A DNA stretch of 64,000 nt from Sympetrum striolatum (taxonomy: Eukaryota; Arthropoda; Insecta; Odonata; Libellulidae). Both the position numbers and the translations under genes were made by a program. The DNA lies in the NCBI GenBank assembly GCA_947579665.1, contig OX388347.1, forward strand, positions 40,370,943 through 40,434,942, given 5' to 3'. Shown in pieces: positions 1 through 9,823 of this stretch (positions are counted from its first letter, which is position 1; the number at the start of each line of letters is the position of its first letter). Below the pieces are notes generated by a model, which made no database searches, was not told where the DNA came from, and saw only the letters and a list, made by a program, of their open reading frames with translations.

Positions 1-595
1 TGAAGGTTTACGTCAAGTAATCGAGTGGCTGATTGTTTGTAAGTTGAAACTGGGGGGGCATGTATTGGTGGTAGACATTGGTCTTACGATGTAGTGAAAT
101 GTAGTAAAAGAAAATGTTACCGAGTGGTGGCGAACCATCATCCTAACCAGTATGAGTCAATTACTCAAATCTGGGCAGTGGACTTACGCCCAACTTGGAT
201 TGGACCTACGCCCAACTACGCACAACAAAGCTTGGATTTAAACTTGACTAGGATATCTTTTTACCCCATTTTATCTCAAGACCGGGCATAAATGGAAGAA
301 ACTCACTCATGACACTTATTACTATCTCACTGTCTTCTTTTAGGTAGAAAAGGTTTTACCGTGATTTTTGTCGTTGTTTCTTGTTAGTATTATTCACAAA
401 TTTTAAGCTTTGACCATGGAGGCCTTCATGAAGCGAAGGATATAGATTTATAGATATCTCGATTTAGGAATCAGGAAAAGATTGGTTAAATCCTTGATTT
501 AGTGTTTTTCTGTATGGATGTGAAAAGTGCACCTTTAGAAAAAGGAAAGAAAACATTTGGAGACCTTCGAGATGTGTGACATAGAATGGAAAAAG
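1..595. other. AT-rich non-coding, no gene seen
   Basis: No convincing gene. The only visible structure is a short direct repeat, GACYTACGCCCAAC, at 181-194 and 203-216 (22-bp period). The 65-codon frame at 94-291 runs through this repeat and shows no recognisable domain. Confidence 0.5.
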
Positions 596-880
596 TATGC
601 TCAGTTGATAGGAAAACAAATACGATGCTGTAGGTGGTTAGGAAGGAAAGAGTTTTAATAGAAATCGGTAAGCATTATCAAAAAAAGATAGATAGTACTA
701 ATATTAAGAAGAGAAGGAATGCTAAAGAAAAAATTGAGAGTAGAATACAGAAACTGGAATAAAGCAAAGGCAGATGATGTCACATGACGTGAAGAAACCA
801 AGAAGCTAAATAAATGGCATTGAATAGGGAATATAGAAACATATGAACTAATCGAATGGTGAAACTGTCGTGTGATAAGA
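596..880 (+). mobile_element. LINE 3'-end relic (same family as 21.5 kb)
   Basis: This degenerate stretch aligns by eye with 21,508-21,745. Both contain the run from 'atatta/gaa..agaaggaatgc' through 'ctaaag...attgagagtag', and both end near 'agggaat...catatgaac'. Conceptual translation near 699 gives ILRREGMLKK, which resembles the C-terminal tail of many arthropod LINE reverse transcriptases (pattern LLKxVIEGRxEGKxxRGRxR). The frame is broken by stops, so it is a fossil. The family is assigned only by this tail motif and by the paired copy; the exact clade is not determined. Confidence 0.4.
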
Positions 881-2580
881 GAATAATATTTTTATGTGCT
901 GTCGGTATTAACCCGTTTCTCATATTGGGTATTTTAAGAGAGAAAAAGCGGTTGCGGACAGGGATTTAAAGAGAGATTTAAAATACTTTTTAATCCGTTG
1001 CGCAGCTGGCAGAGAGCTTTCGCTGTAATCAGTTCAAGGAACACAGCAAGAGTTCTGGAAATAGAGTCGTTCTTAGAAGTATTATATACGATTTGTATTT
1101 CAATAGACAAGCCATCATCTTCAAGGGTCGAGCTTTCTAAGCTTTCCCAGCATCGTATCTTGATGGAAAGAATACATTTAAGAGCACAGCACAATTCAGA
1201 GAATATGTATATTTCGTTTACTTTACCTCACTTCTGTCTCTTCCGTCATGGATTTGACGATGTGGAAGCTACCGATATATGAGTAGTACTGAGAATTGCC
1301 CTTGATCTTAATAATATCTTGTTGAATCTATGTGCTACTCCTGGTACTGCACTTAAGTGGAAATTTTCTATTCATAGTATTCTGCCTCAGTGAGCAGAGC
1401 AAAGGTATATTACCTCCCTTACTCTTTACTCTCACTCATGCTAAAACCCATTCCCGTTCTAGAGCTTCTAGTAACTGAAGTGGCTGAAGGGTTGAGAATC
1501 CAATCAGCCTCCTGGCTGTTGATTTTATACAAAGACAGATCTTCACTTAATCATTTCTCGCACAAAAAATCCCTCGCTTGAGGTTAGGATAACTCGTTTT
1601 TATGTTAAAGCGCTTCATTTCAGTTCATTTGCTTTCTTAATCAGTTAAAGTTGTGTATGCGCAACTAGGGTATGAATAAACGTACGATATCTCTTTTTGA
1701 GTTACGGAATTGTTCTTACAAATAATATGATCCATACTCACTACTACTCCGGAATGAGTGAACTTTTTGAGGTCTTATTACCATGAAGCGACTAATTCAA
1801 GCTTTAATAATGAGAACTTGAGGTATCAATTTGCAGGATAACGTCTAAAGTATAAAGCAATGATTTACGTCTGAGAAATAAGATAGCTTTATTGTCTAAA
1901 ATAGTTTGATTTATACAAATTTATTTTATCTATTCATGATACTGCAAGAATGAAGAATCATTACTGCGAATTCCGTTACTTATAGACACTCAGCCAGTGA
2001 GAAGGAGTGATTTAATTAATGCTGAGGCACCAATTGCATTGGCCTTCCAGAAGCCGTCTCTACTCAACTTTATCCATGTTTAATGGAGCGTTCCTTCTCA
2101 ATAAAAGCTAACGACAGCCAACCTGTTTGTTCGGAAGATATATTTTATGGTGTTTGAAAACTTTTGCAGCAATTTTGTATTCATATTCCATTGTTCCGTC
2201 CCACAGACGTTAGCTTATGTATGGAATTTGTGGAAACTCTATTTTAGCATAAGGATTCCATCTTTCAAAGTGAAATTAGAACCGACAAAGTATTTATTGT
2301 ATCAATCGAGTTATTTATTGTAGTTTTAATTTGAGAAATTACTGGACTTCGATTTTTTCAATACTAAGTATTAGTTAAAACGATGTGACAGAAAGAAAAC
2401 TAGTAACATTATAATTAAAAATGGTTGAATTGTAGCAACAGTTACATTATTATTGTATTGTTATTTCCATATATTATTATTATGTATGTTAAGTAGAAAT
2501 ATTTATATTATTAATTATTTGTAATTAATTTCTAAGTCGAAACGTTGGAGGAATAGGGTCACTGCCTGGTAAGGTGATGT
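881..2580. other. AT-rich non-coding, no gene seen
   Basis: There are only short overlapping frames on both strands (for example 934-1194 minus and 998-1282 plus, which shadow each other) and nothing recognisable in translation. No repeat structure is evident by eye. Confidence 0.4.
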
Positions 2581-2589
2581 ATAGCGGGG

Positions 2590-2734
2590 CCCATGTGTGC
2601 CCAGTAGACATGGGCGCCGTTATGATTTTTGTCAGCGGCGGCGTAGGGGGAAAATGAAGCCGGCGGCGGCGGCGTAACGGCGTGAACGCTGACTGCTTAA
2701 TCGTCGGCGGCGGCGCGGCGTAACCGGCGGCGTG
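2590..2734 (+). repeat. GC-rich GGCGGC dispersed repeat, copy 1
   Basis: A sharply GC-rich block of about 145 bp in AT-rich surroundings, dominated by GGCGGC runs. It starts with a palindromic head (CCCATGT...ACATGGGCGCCG, 2591-2618). The head and the GGC-rich body match the reverse complement of 9,824-9,959, which ends in GGCGCCCATCTCTAGTGCCC. The two copies therefore belong to one dispersed family and lie in opposite orientation. No coding capacity is evident: the 146-aa minus frame across it is a by-product of the repeat. Confidence 0.6.
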
Positions 2735-2795
2735 TAAAATTTCGTTCGTATATGGCAGAAAAAAGGCGAATAACTCGAATATCTGAGAGTACATT

Positions 2796-4644
2796 ATTAC
2801 AATTATATCATACCAATAAAAATATAAAAATAAGATTTTATGCGAACACTTGGAAGAGGACCCAAAAGCGTTTTGGTCGTACGTTCGTGAGGTCCAAGGT
2901 AAAGAGCAAACTGTTGGTTCATTAAAGGATACTAGCGGTAATATAGTAAATGATGCTAAAGGCAAAGCTTAATATCTTGAATGATTTTTTTCGAAGCGTT
3001 TTCACGTCTGACGATACGTCAAATACTCTCCCGAATGTTGATAAACCTGAATCGATGTCGAAAATCACCTTCAGAGAAGACGGCATCATTAAACTATTGC
3101 AACAGATTAAACCGAATAAAGCTCCGGGTCCTGAAGACATACCGGCTCAGGTGTTCAAGGAAGTTGCGGAGAGCGTAGCACCTTTTCTTAAAGTTATATT
3201 TGATAAGAGTATGAGCGAAGGAAAGGTCCCGAAGGATTGGAAAATTACAAATGTCACACCAATATTTAAAAGCGGCTCTAAGGACGATCCAGCTAATTAC
3301 AGACCTATATCATTAACATCACTGAGCGGTAAAATTATGGATCATATAATAGCTACCTCTTTAATGTGTTTTCTTGAAACGTCTAATTTCATAATTAGGA
3401 ATCAACACGGTTTTTGTAAGACTCGTTCTTGCGAGTCTCAGCTGGCTTTATTAGTACACAATGTTCTAAACTCTGCTGAAAAAAATAAGCAAGTCGATGC
3501 GATATTTTTAGATTTTCGGAAGGCTTTCGATAAGGTACCTCATCATAAATTGCTGTACAAATTAGAAGTTGCGGGTATCAATGCAGAAGTTATTAACTGG
3601 ATAAAAGACTTTCTCACCGATAGAGAGCAGCGAGTTGTACTCGATGGTATTAGTTCCAACTTGGTTAAGGTGACCTCGGGCGTCCCTCAGGGCAGTGTAA
3701 TTGGACCGTTGTTATTTTTAATATATATCAACAACCTCAGCAATCACATTGAAAGCAATGTTAGGATATTCGCAGACGACACAGTCATTTACGGGGAAAT
3801 AGTTAGTTCAGAGGATAGATTAACCCTTTCGAACGACTTAGATAGAATTATGAACTGGTGCGATGATTGGCAATTAGAGCTTAATTTGGAAAAGTGTTTG
3901 GTTAACTTCTTAAGTTAACTTCTTCGAAAGTAAATCTATAATAAATGATTATTCTTATCGTCTCCGAGGGGTAAACCTAATGACAGTAGAATCGGTAAAG
4001 TATCTTGGAGTAACTCTCACGAATAATCTATCATGGAGTGCCCACATCCGAAATAAATGTGGAAAAGCACTTAAGAAACTCGGTTTCGTAAAAAGAATAG
4101 TCGGTAGGAGCGAAGAAAAAGTTCGCGAGCGATATTACTTAGCGTTAGTTAGGCCTCACCTTGAGTATGCATGTAGTGTATGGGACCCCGCTGAGAAATG
4201 TCATATTCGGGATTTAGAAAACGTACAACGAAAGGCGATACGATTTGTAAAGAATTGCTACGATAAAACAGCAAGTGTCACTCAGATGTTACAGGACGCG
4301 GGATGGGAATCATTAGAAGATAGAAAAAAATTCAAAGGATAAATTTATTAAATAAGTTCAGAGAAATTACGTTTTCAGATGATGTAACCGATATAATGCG
4401 ACCCCTCTTTTATATGGGCCGTTCTGATACTGCCAGAAAGATTAGGGAAATAGATGCTAGAACGAATCGCTTCAAAAATTTATTTTTCCGCGAAGTATAC
4501 GCGAAAGCAACCGTTTAGGAAAATAGAGTCAAGGTGCCTGCACCCCCTGCCACACGCCGAAAGGCGGCTTGCAGGGTTCTTACATAGACATAGACAATTA
4601 TATTTATATTTATATAGACATTACAATTATATCATACCAATAAA
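2796..4644 (+). mobile_element. 5'-truncated LINE (CR1/L2/Jockey-like) with 25-bp target-site duplication
   Basis: A non-LTR retrotransposon copy of about 1.8 kb (2,821-4,619) is bracketed by a perfect 25-bp direct repeat at 2,796-2,820 and 4,620-4,644 (starts ATTACAATTATATCAT, ends CCAATAAA). The bracketing fits target-primed insertion. The endonuclease half is missing: homology begins just before the reverse transcriptase with the motif DPKAFWSYVR (about 2,859-2,888), so the copy is 5'-truncated as is usual for LINEs. The reverse transcriptase and C-terminal tail follow in three frames. The 3' end is a short AT-rich tract with TAGACA and TATATT repeats rather than a clean poly(A), as in CR1/L2-type elements. 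Clade assignment is from motif style only. Confidence 0.9.
2823..4518 (+). pseudogene. LINE reverse transcriptase, broken by three frameshifts
   Basis: This is the C-terminal half of a LINE ORF2-type protein, which in an intact element copies RNA into DNA at the nicked target. In the central open frame (2,950-3,918) the order is NKAPGPEDIPAQ (residues 56-67), YRPISLTS (117-124), FLDFRKAFD with catalytic D188, the primer-grip region SGVPQGS (243-249) and FADD (274-277, second catalytic aspartates). The tail with YLGVTL and LENVQRKAIRF is at 3,980-4,336, and the last part (INLLNKFREITF onward) runs to a stop at 4,516-4,518. Frame breaks: an extra base near 2,970 joins the upstream frame (GNIVNDAKGKA); a 13-bp tandem duplication at 3,901-3,925 gives stops at 3,911 and 3,916; a shift beside the A7 run at 4,324-4,330. 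All three lie in otherwise well preserved protein sequence, so inactivation looks recent. The endonuclease domain is absent. Confidence 0.9.
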
Positions 4645-5270
4645 GACAATGTAGAGCTATCTTGAATAAGCAGCACAATGGGCTAGAATCGAAAAAACCT
4701 GGCAAAAAAATCCTTTTCTTGAGTGCGGACTTTAGTACTGGCAATTCTCAAATAAATCCTGCCTATTACCACCAAATTATTTACGCTGATTTCTACCTAT
4801 TAAAATTCCACCGGCGGTCAAAATTGACCAAAATTCTTGAATAATGTCAGGTTTATATTTTTGCAAAATTCTTCAGCCTCAAACCAAACCCAAATGAGCA
4901 GAATCATCGGGAAAAAATCAATACAGTATTAAATAATCAATCCTTAAGCTTAATTATGATTTTTAAGTGTTCACAGTTGAATATTTGAATTATTGCATCA
5001 CTTCCATCAGATCTCTGAATTAGCTTCTTTTGGTGAAATACTCACTTCATACAACATGTCTTTTAAGCTATATTTCTTTCTCTTATCCTCTCTCGTACCC
5101 TCCGATTTAAGGAGAACGAGCTCACATAAGACGCTGTCTGGGAATATTATATGCAGAACTTATTGAGGTATAGAAATGCGAAGTTTCAAAGTTCACACTC
5201 AAAAAATGTTTCCTTATTCTTGGCCAGCATTTTTCGATTCTAGCTCGCTCTGCGCCGTAAAGGGGTTAAT
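4645..5270. repeat. MITE-like element with ~60-bp imperfect inverted ends
   Basis: The stretch 4,682-4,743 (GCTAGAATCGAAAAA..CTGGC...TTGAGTG.G.ACTTT) matches the reverse complement of about 5,185-5,244 with scattered mismatches and small indels. The arms enclose about 440 bp of AT-rich DNA with no coding potential. This is the layout of a non-autonomous DNA transposon. I could not define the exact ends or the target-site duplication, so the superfamily is unknown. It lies immediately downstream of the LINE's right target-site duplication. Confidence 0.5.
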
Positions 5271-5542
5271 TTGGCAATACATTGCTTTCCTTATTTTCAC
5301 AAAAGCATGTTTCTTATAATTGCGCTACATTACTTTAAGAACGTTTAAAGAGTGGTATCATAAATTGGGCACAAATAGCCAGTAGAATGTCGAACAATGG
5401 ATGTACTATTGTTGTGAATTAGTTTAACATCAAATTTGCGCCACATTTTTCAAGTATGGAATCCAGGAATAGACGTTCAATTGACATTTCCAGAAAATAA
5501 AAAATGTATAAATGATGAACGCAAATCAAAACATTTAAATTT
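5271..5542. other. AT-rich non-coding, nothing seen
   Basis: No gene or clear repeat structure is visible by eye. Confidence 0.4.
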
Positions 5543-5723
5543 GAAATTGCAGCAATTTTTAAGGTTTGTTTAAGCCCCTCCATGACTGAATTCGGAGAGT
5601 GAGTAGTAGGGATAAAGTGAACCTACGTGTAACGAAAAATTTAACGCATGCAGAAAGTAGTAACAGACAAAATAACGTTAGCCGCTGGAATACCACCTGA
5701 AGATATAGGACAAACTAGTCAGT

Positions 5724-5924
5724 GTGATGTTGAGGAATGCTCGTCATGCTGATCTAATAAAAGAAATTCTAACAAAAATTAAAATATCCGATGGATCGAT
5801 GAAAGTTCAACTATTGACATTGGCCCCAAAGAGTTGGTCGATAGCACTTACAGCGAAAACATTTGGGGTATCAGAACGTACAGTGAAAGCAGCACGGCTG
5901 GTATTGCATGGCTATCGGGCGTGA
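5724..5924 (+). pseudogene. Fragment of repeat-associated helix-turn-helix-like protein
   Basis: The 66-codon frame contains LLTLAPKSWSIALTAKTFGVSERTVKAARLVL. It reads like a winged or homeodomain-type helix-turn-helix segment (TAKTFGVSERTVKAAR), as found in transposon-encoded and transposon-derived DNA-binding proteins. It ends abruptly at TGA (5,922-5,924) with no downstream catalytic domain, and the first residues have no support as a true start, so it is probably a stub. Thirteen bases after the stop base begins a 22-bp-arm hairpin. I do not recognise the parent family with certainty. The link to the surrounding inverted repeat is inference from position. Confidence 0.4.
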
Positions 5925-5934
5925 CCCCTACGGG

Positions 5935-5983
5935 CCATGACGGGTACTGGTAGTGATGATGTCACTACCAGTACCAGTCATGG
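5935..5983. repeat. Strong hairpin/cruciform (22-bp arms, 5-nt loop)
   Basis: The left arm at 5,935-5,956 (CCATGACg then GGTACTGGTAGTGA) pairs with 5,962-5,983 (TCACTACCAGTACC then aGTCATGG) with a single mismatch. The loop is TGATG. It sits directly downstream of the helix-turn-helix fragment's stop codon. It could be an RNA 3'-end structure, a transposon sub-terminal palindrome or two fused short inverted ends. Confidence 0.75.
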
Positions 5984-6084
5984 ACCAACGCAATATACTA
6001 AAAATGTCTACATAAAATAACCAGGACGATAAACAACAGAAGATATGTGGCGCCACCATAGCAACTTTCTCAACTTTGATAATT

Positions 6085-6445
6085 TTTTAGGGCTGTACGT
6101 GCTCGCGATGAAAAACCAAGTGTACTTTTTTAAGAGGTTTGAAACATGCTCTTTCAAATGAAAATAATTTACGAGAGTATCGAAAAGGTCTTTCTTTTCT
6201 AAGAGCGGACAGAAAATAACCTATTTTTGCCGTTTTTACAAATGTCATCCTCATAGTTGTCCCTATTTCTAGGGCCTTATATGCTCGAGATGAAAAACTA
6301 GATATACTTTTTAAGAGGGTTGAAATCATTCTCTATTTAATAAAAATTTTTCAAAAGAAATTCCAGAGGGTCTTTTTTTGTAAAAGAGGGGGAAAAATAG
6401 CCTATTTTTGGCTTTTTAACAAAAATTGTCAAATGTTGACTCAAT
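6085..6445 (+). repeat. Two diverged tandem modules of ~180 bp
   Basis: Copy 1 (from 'agggctgtacgtgctcgcga', about 6,090) and copy 2 (from 'agggccttatatgctcgaga', about 6,272) align along their lengths. Both share 'gatgaaaaac', 'ttttaagagg.ttga', 'aggtctttctttt' or its counterpart, and 'aatarcctatttttg'. No open frame is preserved. They look like an internally duplicated section of the surrounding decayed element. Confidence 0.6.
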
Positions 6446-7360
6446 TTTTAAAATAATGGAAAGTACTAGGAATATGAAATTTTATATTCATAAACTATGT
6501 ATTTATATGTTATCATGCGATAAGTTTCACGTTGTTTATATCATTTCTTCTTGAAATATAAAAAGCCAAAGTTTTAATTTTTTTCTCGATCCGCAATTTT
6601 TTGGGCCAGTTTTGCACAGAATTTTCTGCAAGGAAGTCGCTCTTACAGTTATTTTTATTACTTTGTTTAATAGAGCACAACAAGTTGTTTAAGATAGCCA
6701 AAGTGTGTTTACTTCGTAAAACAATTCTCTGAGATACAACGCCTCAAAGTTACTGAAAACTCATAGTCATGTTGAAGAAGGCAGCGACACGGGGTCAAAC
6801 AATCTTCTATATCTCAGCAAGTTTACCATCGGCGAAAGTAAAACTTTACAAATGTTCATAAGAGATATGTGTGAATGTCCATACAAAATTTCATCGAAAT
6901 CTGTGATGGTCGAGCGGGGCACTTCTCTGAAATCAGACCACTTGGCATGGAATGACCCTATAGTTAAATTTTATCACATTTACAAAAAAATAAGAAACGA
7001 AAAATATTTAAAATTAAAAATTTGGAAATTCGTAGCGAATTTGTTTGTACATGTTCTTTAAATACTCTCATTTCAGAAACAAAGAAGTTCTTATTCTCGA
7101 TAATTTTCTTCCTTTTATGATCTTTTTTCGATACTTTTAAATTTCCAGGTAAATATTCTGGGAAAATACATCCTGAAAATTTTGAAGGGAATGTCGAGAG
7201 GTTTGAGAAAAATGCGTCCAAAAAAGTAGTTGGCTGCGACTTTTCGCTGTACGTCATTCATTAAAAACATCCAGCGAGATAGTATTCTGAGAAAAGACTG
7301 AATTTTATTTGTGTTATTTTAAATCCCTATTTTCCATTATAAACATTCGAAAACGAACAT

Positions 7361-7390
7361 ACATTGCGGAAGTTACATCTTCTGCAATGT
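7361..7390. repeat. Short hairpin (12-bp arms)
   Basis: ACATTGCGGAAG (7,361-7,372) pairs with CTTCTGCAATGT (7,379-7,390), one mismatch, 6-nt loop. It lies 40 bp before the first B-box element copy. Confidence 0.6.
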
Positions 7391-7429
7391 ATTGTATGAA
7401 TTATATTACGTATGAAATATATTATTATA

Positions 7430-8346
7430 TACGAGTAAAAGTAGCTTGGATACTGCACGCTTATAAAAGGTATTTATAATCTTTGTTCACATGCCACGTT
7501 TTGAGTTTCAATGTTATCGGGCAGGGCTTAAACAAACCTTAAAAATTGCTGCAATTTCTAATTTTTGTAACCGCCTGATGTCGAACCCAGCACCTATTGG
7601 AATATGCAAATAGGCATAATAACTTGTTAAGACCTAATCTTAATTAATACAAAGTTTAAAGTAAATATCATACCGGGAAGGTCCTGAAATAAGACTACAT
7701 TATCCCCTATCTGAAATGCATCGGATATAACATATTAGCAGCTGTGAATGCATATTATGACTTGTTAGGACTTGATCTTATTTAATGCAAAGTTTCAACT
7801 CGATATCATGTCTGGAAGTACCTAATATTTGTTTCCGTTATCTCCATAAAAAATGCATTGAGGAATGTAAATTTCCCTCTGGGATCGAACCAAGGACAAT
7901 CAGCGAATTGCTAAAATTAGATTATGAAATATATTTATGATCTCTATCCAAGTGCTGAGTTTCAAGTTTCCATCTTATCGGAAAGTGATAATAAAAAATC
8001 TTAAAAACCGCAATGTAAATTAAACGGGAGCATATTTTCCCCGACCTAGCATCGAACCATGGACAATATTCGAAAACGTCTTTTTGATGTTCGTCGGATA
8101 CGCATGGCTTCCAGCGATCCCTTGAATTTCAACTCTCTACTTTGCATGAAAGTGCCTCAAAAAATTTTTCGAAAATCCCCACCATGTATCTTTATGGAGA
8201 AAATCGGGACTTTGCGGCCTTCTGGAATCGAACCCATGACACCGAGGTTCAAAGTCAGTTTTTTTCTGGAGGTTACACGTCATGGCCAACACGTAAAAAT
8301 TTCAAGACAGTGGCATTTGTGGAACATGGTTAGAATTTTGATCCCC
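7430..8346 (+). repeat. B-box-unit element, copy 1 (internally deleted)
   Basis: It begins with the terminus TACGAGTAAAA (7,430) and ends with GATCCCC (8,340-8,346), the same two ends seen in the isolated copy at 24,993-26,068. Inside are units with the box TCGAACC-N-NGG at 7,581 (type F), 7,885 (type A), 8,052 (type B) and 8,228 (type C). On the minus strand each box reads GGTTCGA-NN-CC, the consensus of the internal B box of tRNA genes. Relative to copy 2 the front units (most of D, then E, B', C' and A') are missing, and a partial second F unit lies between F and A. Nothing is protein-coding. Unit names are mine, given by shared flanking sequence. Confidence 0.7.
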
Positions 8347-8353
8347 TACGAGG

Positions 8354-9690
8354 TACGAGTAAAATTTTGCTAGCATACTGCAAGCATATCGACAACACTA
8401 ATTTCATGTCGGCATCATATCGAGACGGTCCTCAATAGCCAAAAAAGGATTGGAAATATTCTTAAAATTCGCTGTAATTTAATTGCCTGGCATCGAACCC
8501 GGGTCTTTCTGGTCATACTTACTATGCAGCACAACAGAACATCACCATCTCTAACTATGTGTGAAAATTAAAGCAGAAATATTGGCTGCAACTGCCTCAA
8601 ACGACGTCCTACTTTTCACATATTTTCCTTATGTGAGAAATGTTAATGTGCTCTGGCATCGCACCTAGGAACAGCATGGTCTCATATAATTTTTTTCTTA
8701 AACACGAGTCTTAATATACATCTTTTAGCCAGGCACGAACTTCCTATCATTTCCATAAGTGCATCAAAAAAAATAATGAAAAACTACCAAAATGATTTTA
8801 AAGGGTAGATTTTTGCATCGTCCTAGCGTCGAACCAAGGACTTTTTCCGTAAAAGTCATTTATGTTTTCGATAGATGATGACCATATATATAAGCTCCTT
8901 GAGTTTTGATTCTCTTCCTATTAAGGAAGTAATTTTAAAAAATTCCCGAAAATCAAAGCAATACATTTAAAGGGGAAAAATCGGGACTTTGGGGCCCTCT
9001 GGAATCGAACCCATGACACTGAGGTTCAAAATTGCAATTTTTTGTTGGTTACACGTTATGGCCAAAATGTCGTAAAAATTTCAAGTCAATGACGCTGGTA
9101 TATCATAACAGGAAGGTCCTGATATAACTCCATTATCCCCATCTGAAATGCATACGAAATGTAAATGGCTCTCTGAGATCGAACCAAGGACGATCAAGAT
9201 ATCCTAAAACTGAGTATTTGAAACATATCAACGATCTTTATCTATATGCCGAATTTCAAGTTTCTATATTATTGGGAAGGGGTTCAAAAATATTCTTAAA
9301 AATCGGATCACCTTCTGATTTTAGAGACGGCTGGAGTCGAACCAAGGCCATATTGGCATCTGTGAATGCACAGTATGACTTGTTCTGACTTGATCTTATT
9401 TTATGCAAAGTTTGAAGTCAATATCATGCCGAAAAGTGACTAAAATTGGCATCTGTCAACTCCATAAAAAATGCATTGAGGAATGTAAATGCCTCACTGG
9501 GATCGAACCAAGGGCCATCAGCGAAAAGGTGAACAGCGTACATAAAATTTATAATTGATCTATATCTGCATGCCGAGTTTCAAGTTTCTATCTTATCGGG
9601 AAGTGATTTAAAAAAATCTTAAAAATTGCAATGTAAATTAAACGGGAGAATATTTACCCTGACCTAGCGTCGAACCAAGGATAATCATCG
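8354..9690 (+). repeat. B-box-unit element, copy 2 (longest, 3'-truncated)
   Basis: It starts with TACGAGTAAAA at 8,354, directly after copy 1 (junction GATCCCC-TACGAGG-TACGAGTAAAA). The boxes lie at 8,493 (D), 8,659 (E, degenerate TCGCACC), 8,829 (B'), 9,005 (C'), 9,179 (A'), 9,337 (F), 9,503 (A) and 9,670 (B). The spacings are 166, 170, 176, 174, 158, 166 and 167 bp. Homology to copy 1 stops shortly after the last B box, and the final C unit and the GATCCCC end are missing. A GC-rich repeat follows about 130 bp later. The near-constant spacing shows an element made of serially duplicated units of about 170 bp that have since diverged into recognisable types. Confidence 0.75.
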
Positions 9691-9823
9691 ATGACTGTTT
9701 AATGGTTTTAATACATCAGCGCCCTCGTGGAAAGCCCGAGATGTGTTCTATCAGTTCAAAGCGTATCTCTTCGAACAACTTGTCAGCATATTTTCGACTG
9801 TGGGACTTTGTATTAAATCCAAG

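Larger units (their letters stand above)
5543..7558. mobile_element. Decayed DNA-transposon-like region framed by perfect 35-bp inverted repeat
   Basis: Bases 5,543-5,577 and 7,524-7,558 are perfect 35-bp reverse complements (GAAATTGCAGCAATTTTTAA... and its complement). Between them lie a helix-turn-helix-like coding fragment (5,724-5,924), a strong hairpin (5,935-5,983), two tandem modules of about 180 bp (from about 6,085 and 6,268) and a stretch (about 6,770-6,960) whose translation KSVMVERGTSLKSDHLAWNDP has the look of a transposon-borne motif. No obvious target-site duplication flanks the arms. The right arm also fits the internal pattern of the neighbouring B-box element, so the arms may instead be two opposite fragments of that repeat. 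Superfamily unknown. Confidence 0.4.

Noticed and set aside
2525..2965. 146-codon minus-strand frame
   Set aside because: Created by the GGCGGC repeat (Arg/Pro runs) and continuing antisense into the LINE.
7581..9690. CRISPR-like array (regularly spaced short repeats)
   Set aside because: Spacing of ~170 bp, the diverged repeat box and homologous spacers do not fit CRISPR, and the DNA is eukaryotic.
7581..9690. Cluster of tRNA genes
   Set aside because: Only the B-box-like part is present; T-stems do not pair consistently and no acceptor or anticodon arms fold.
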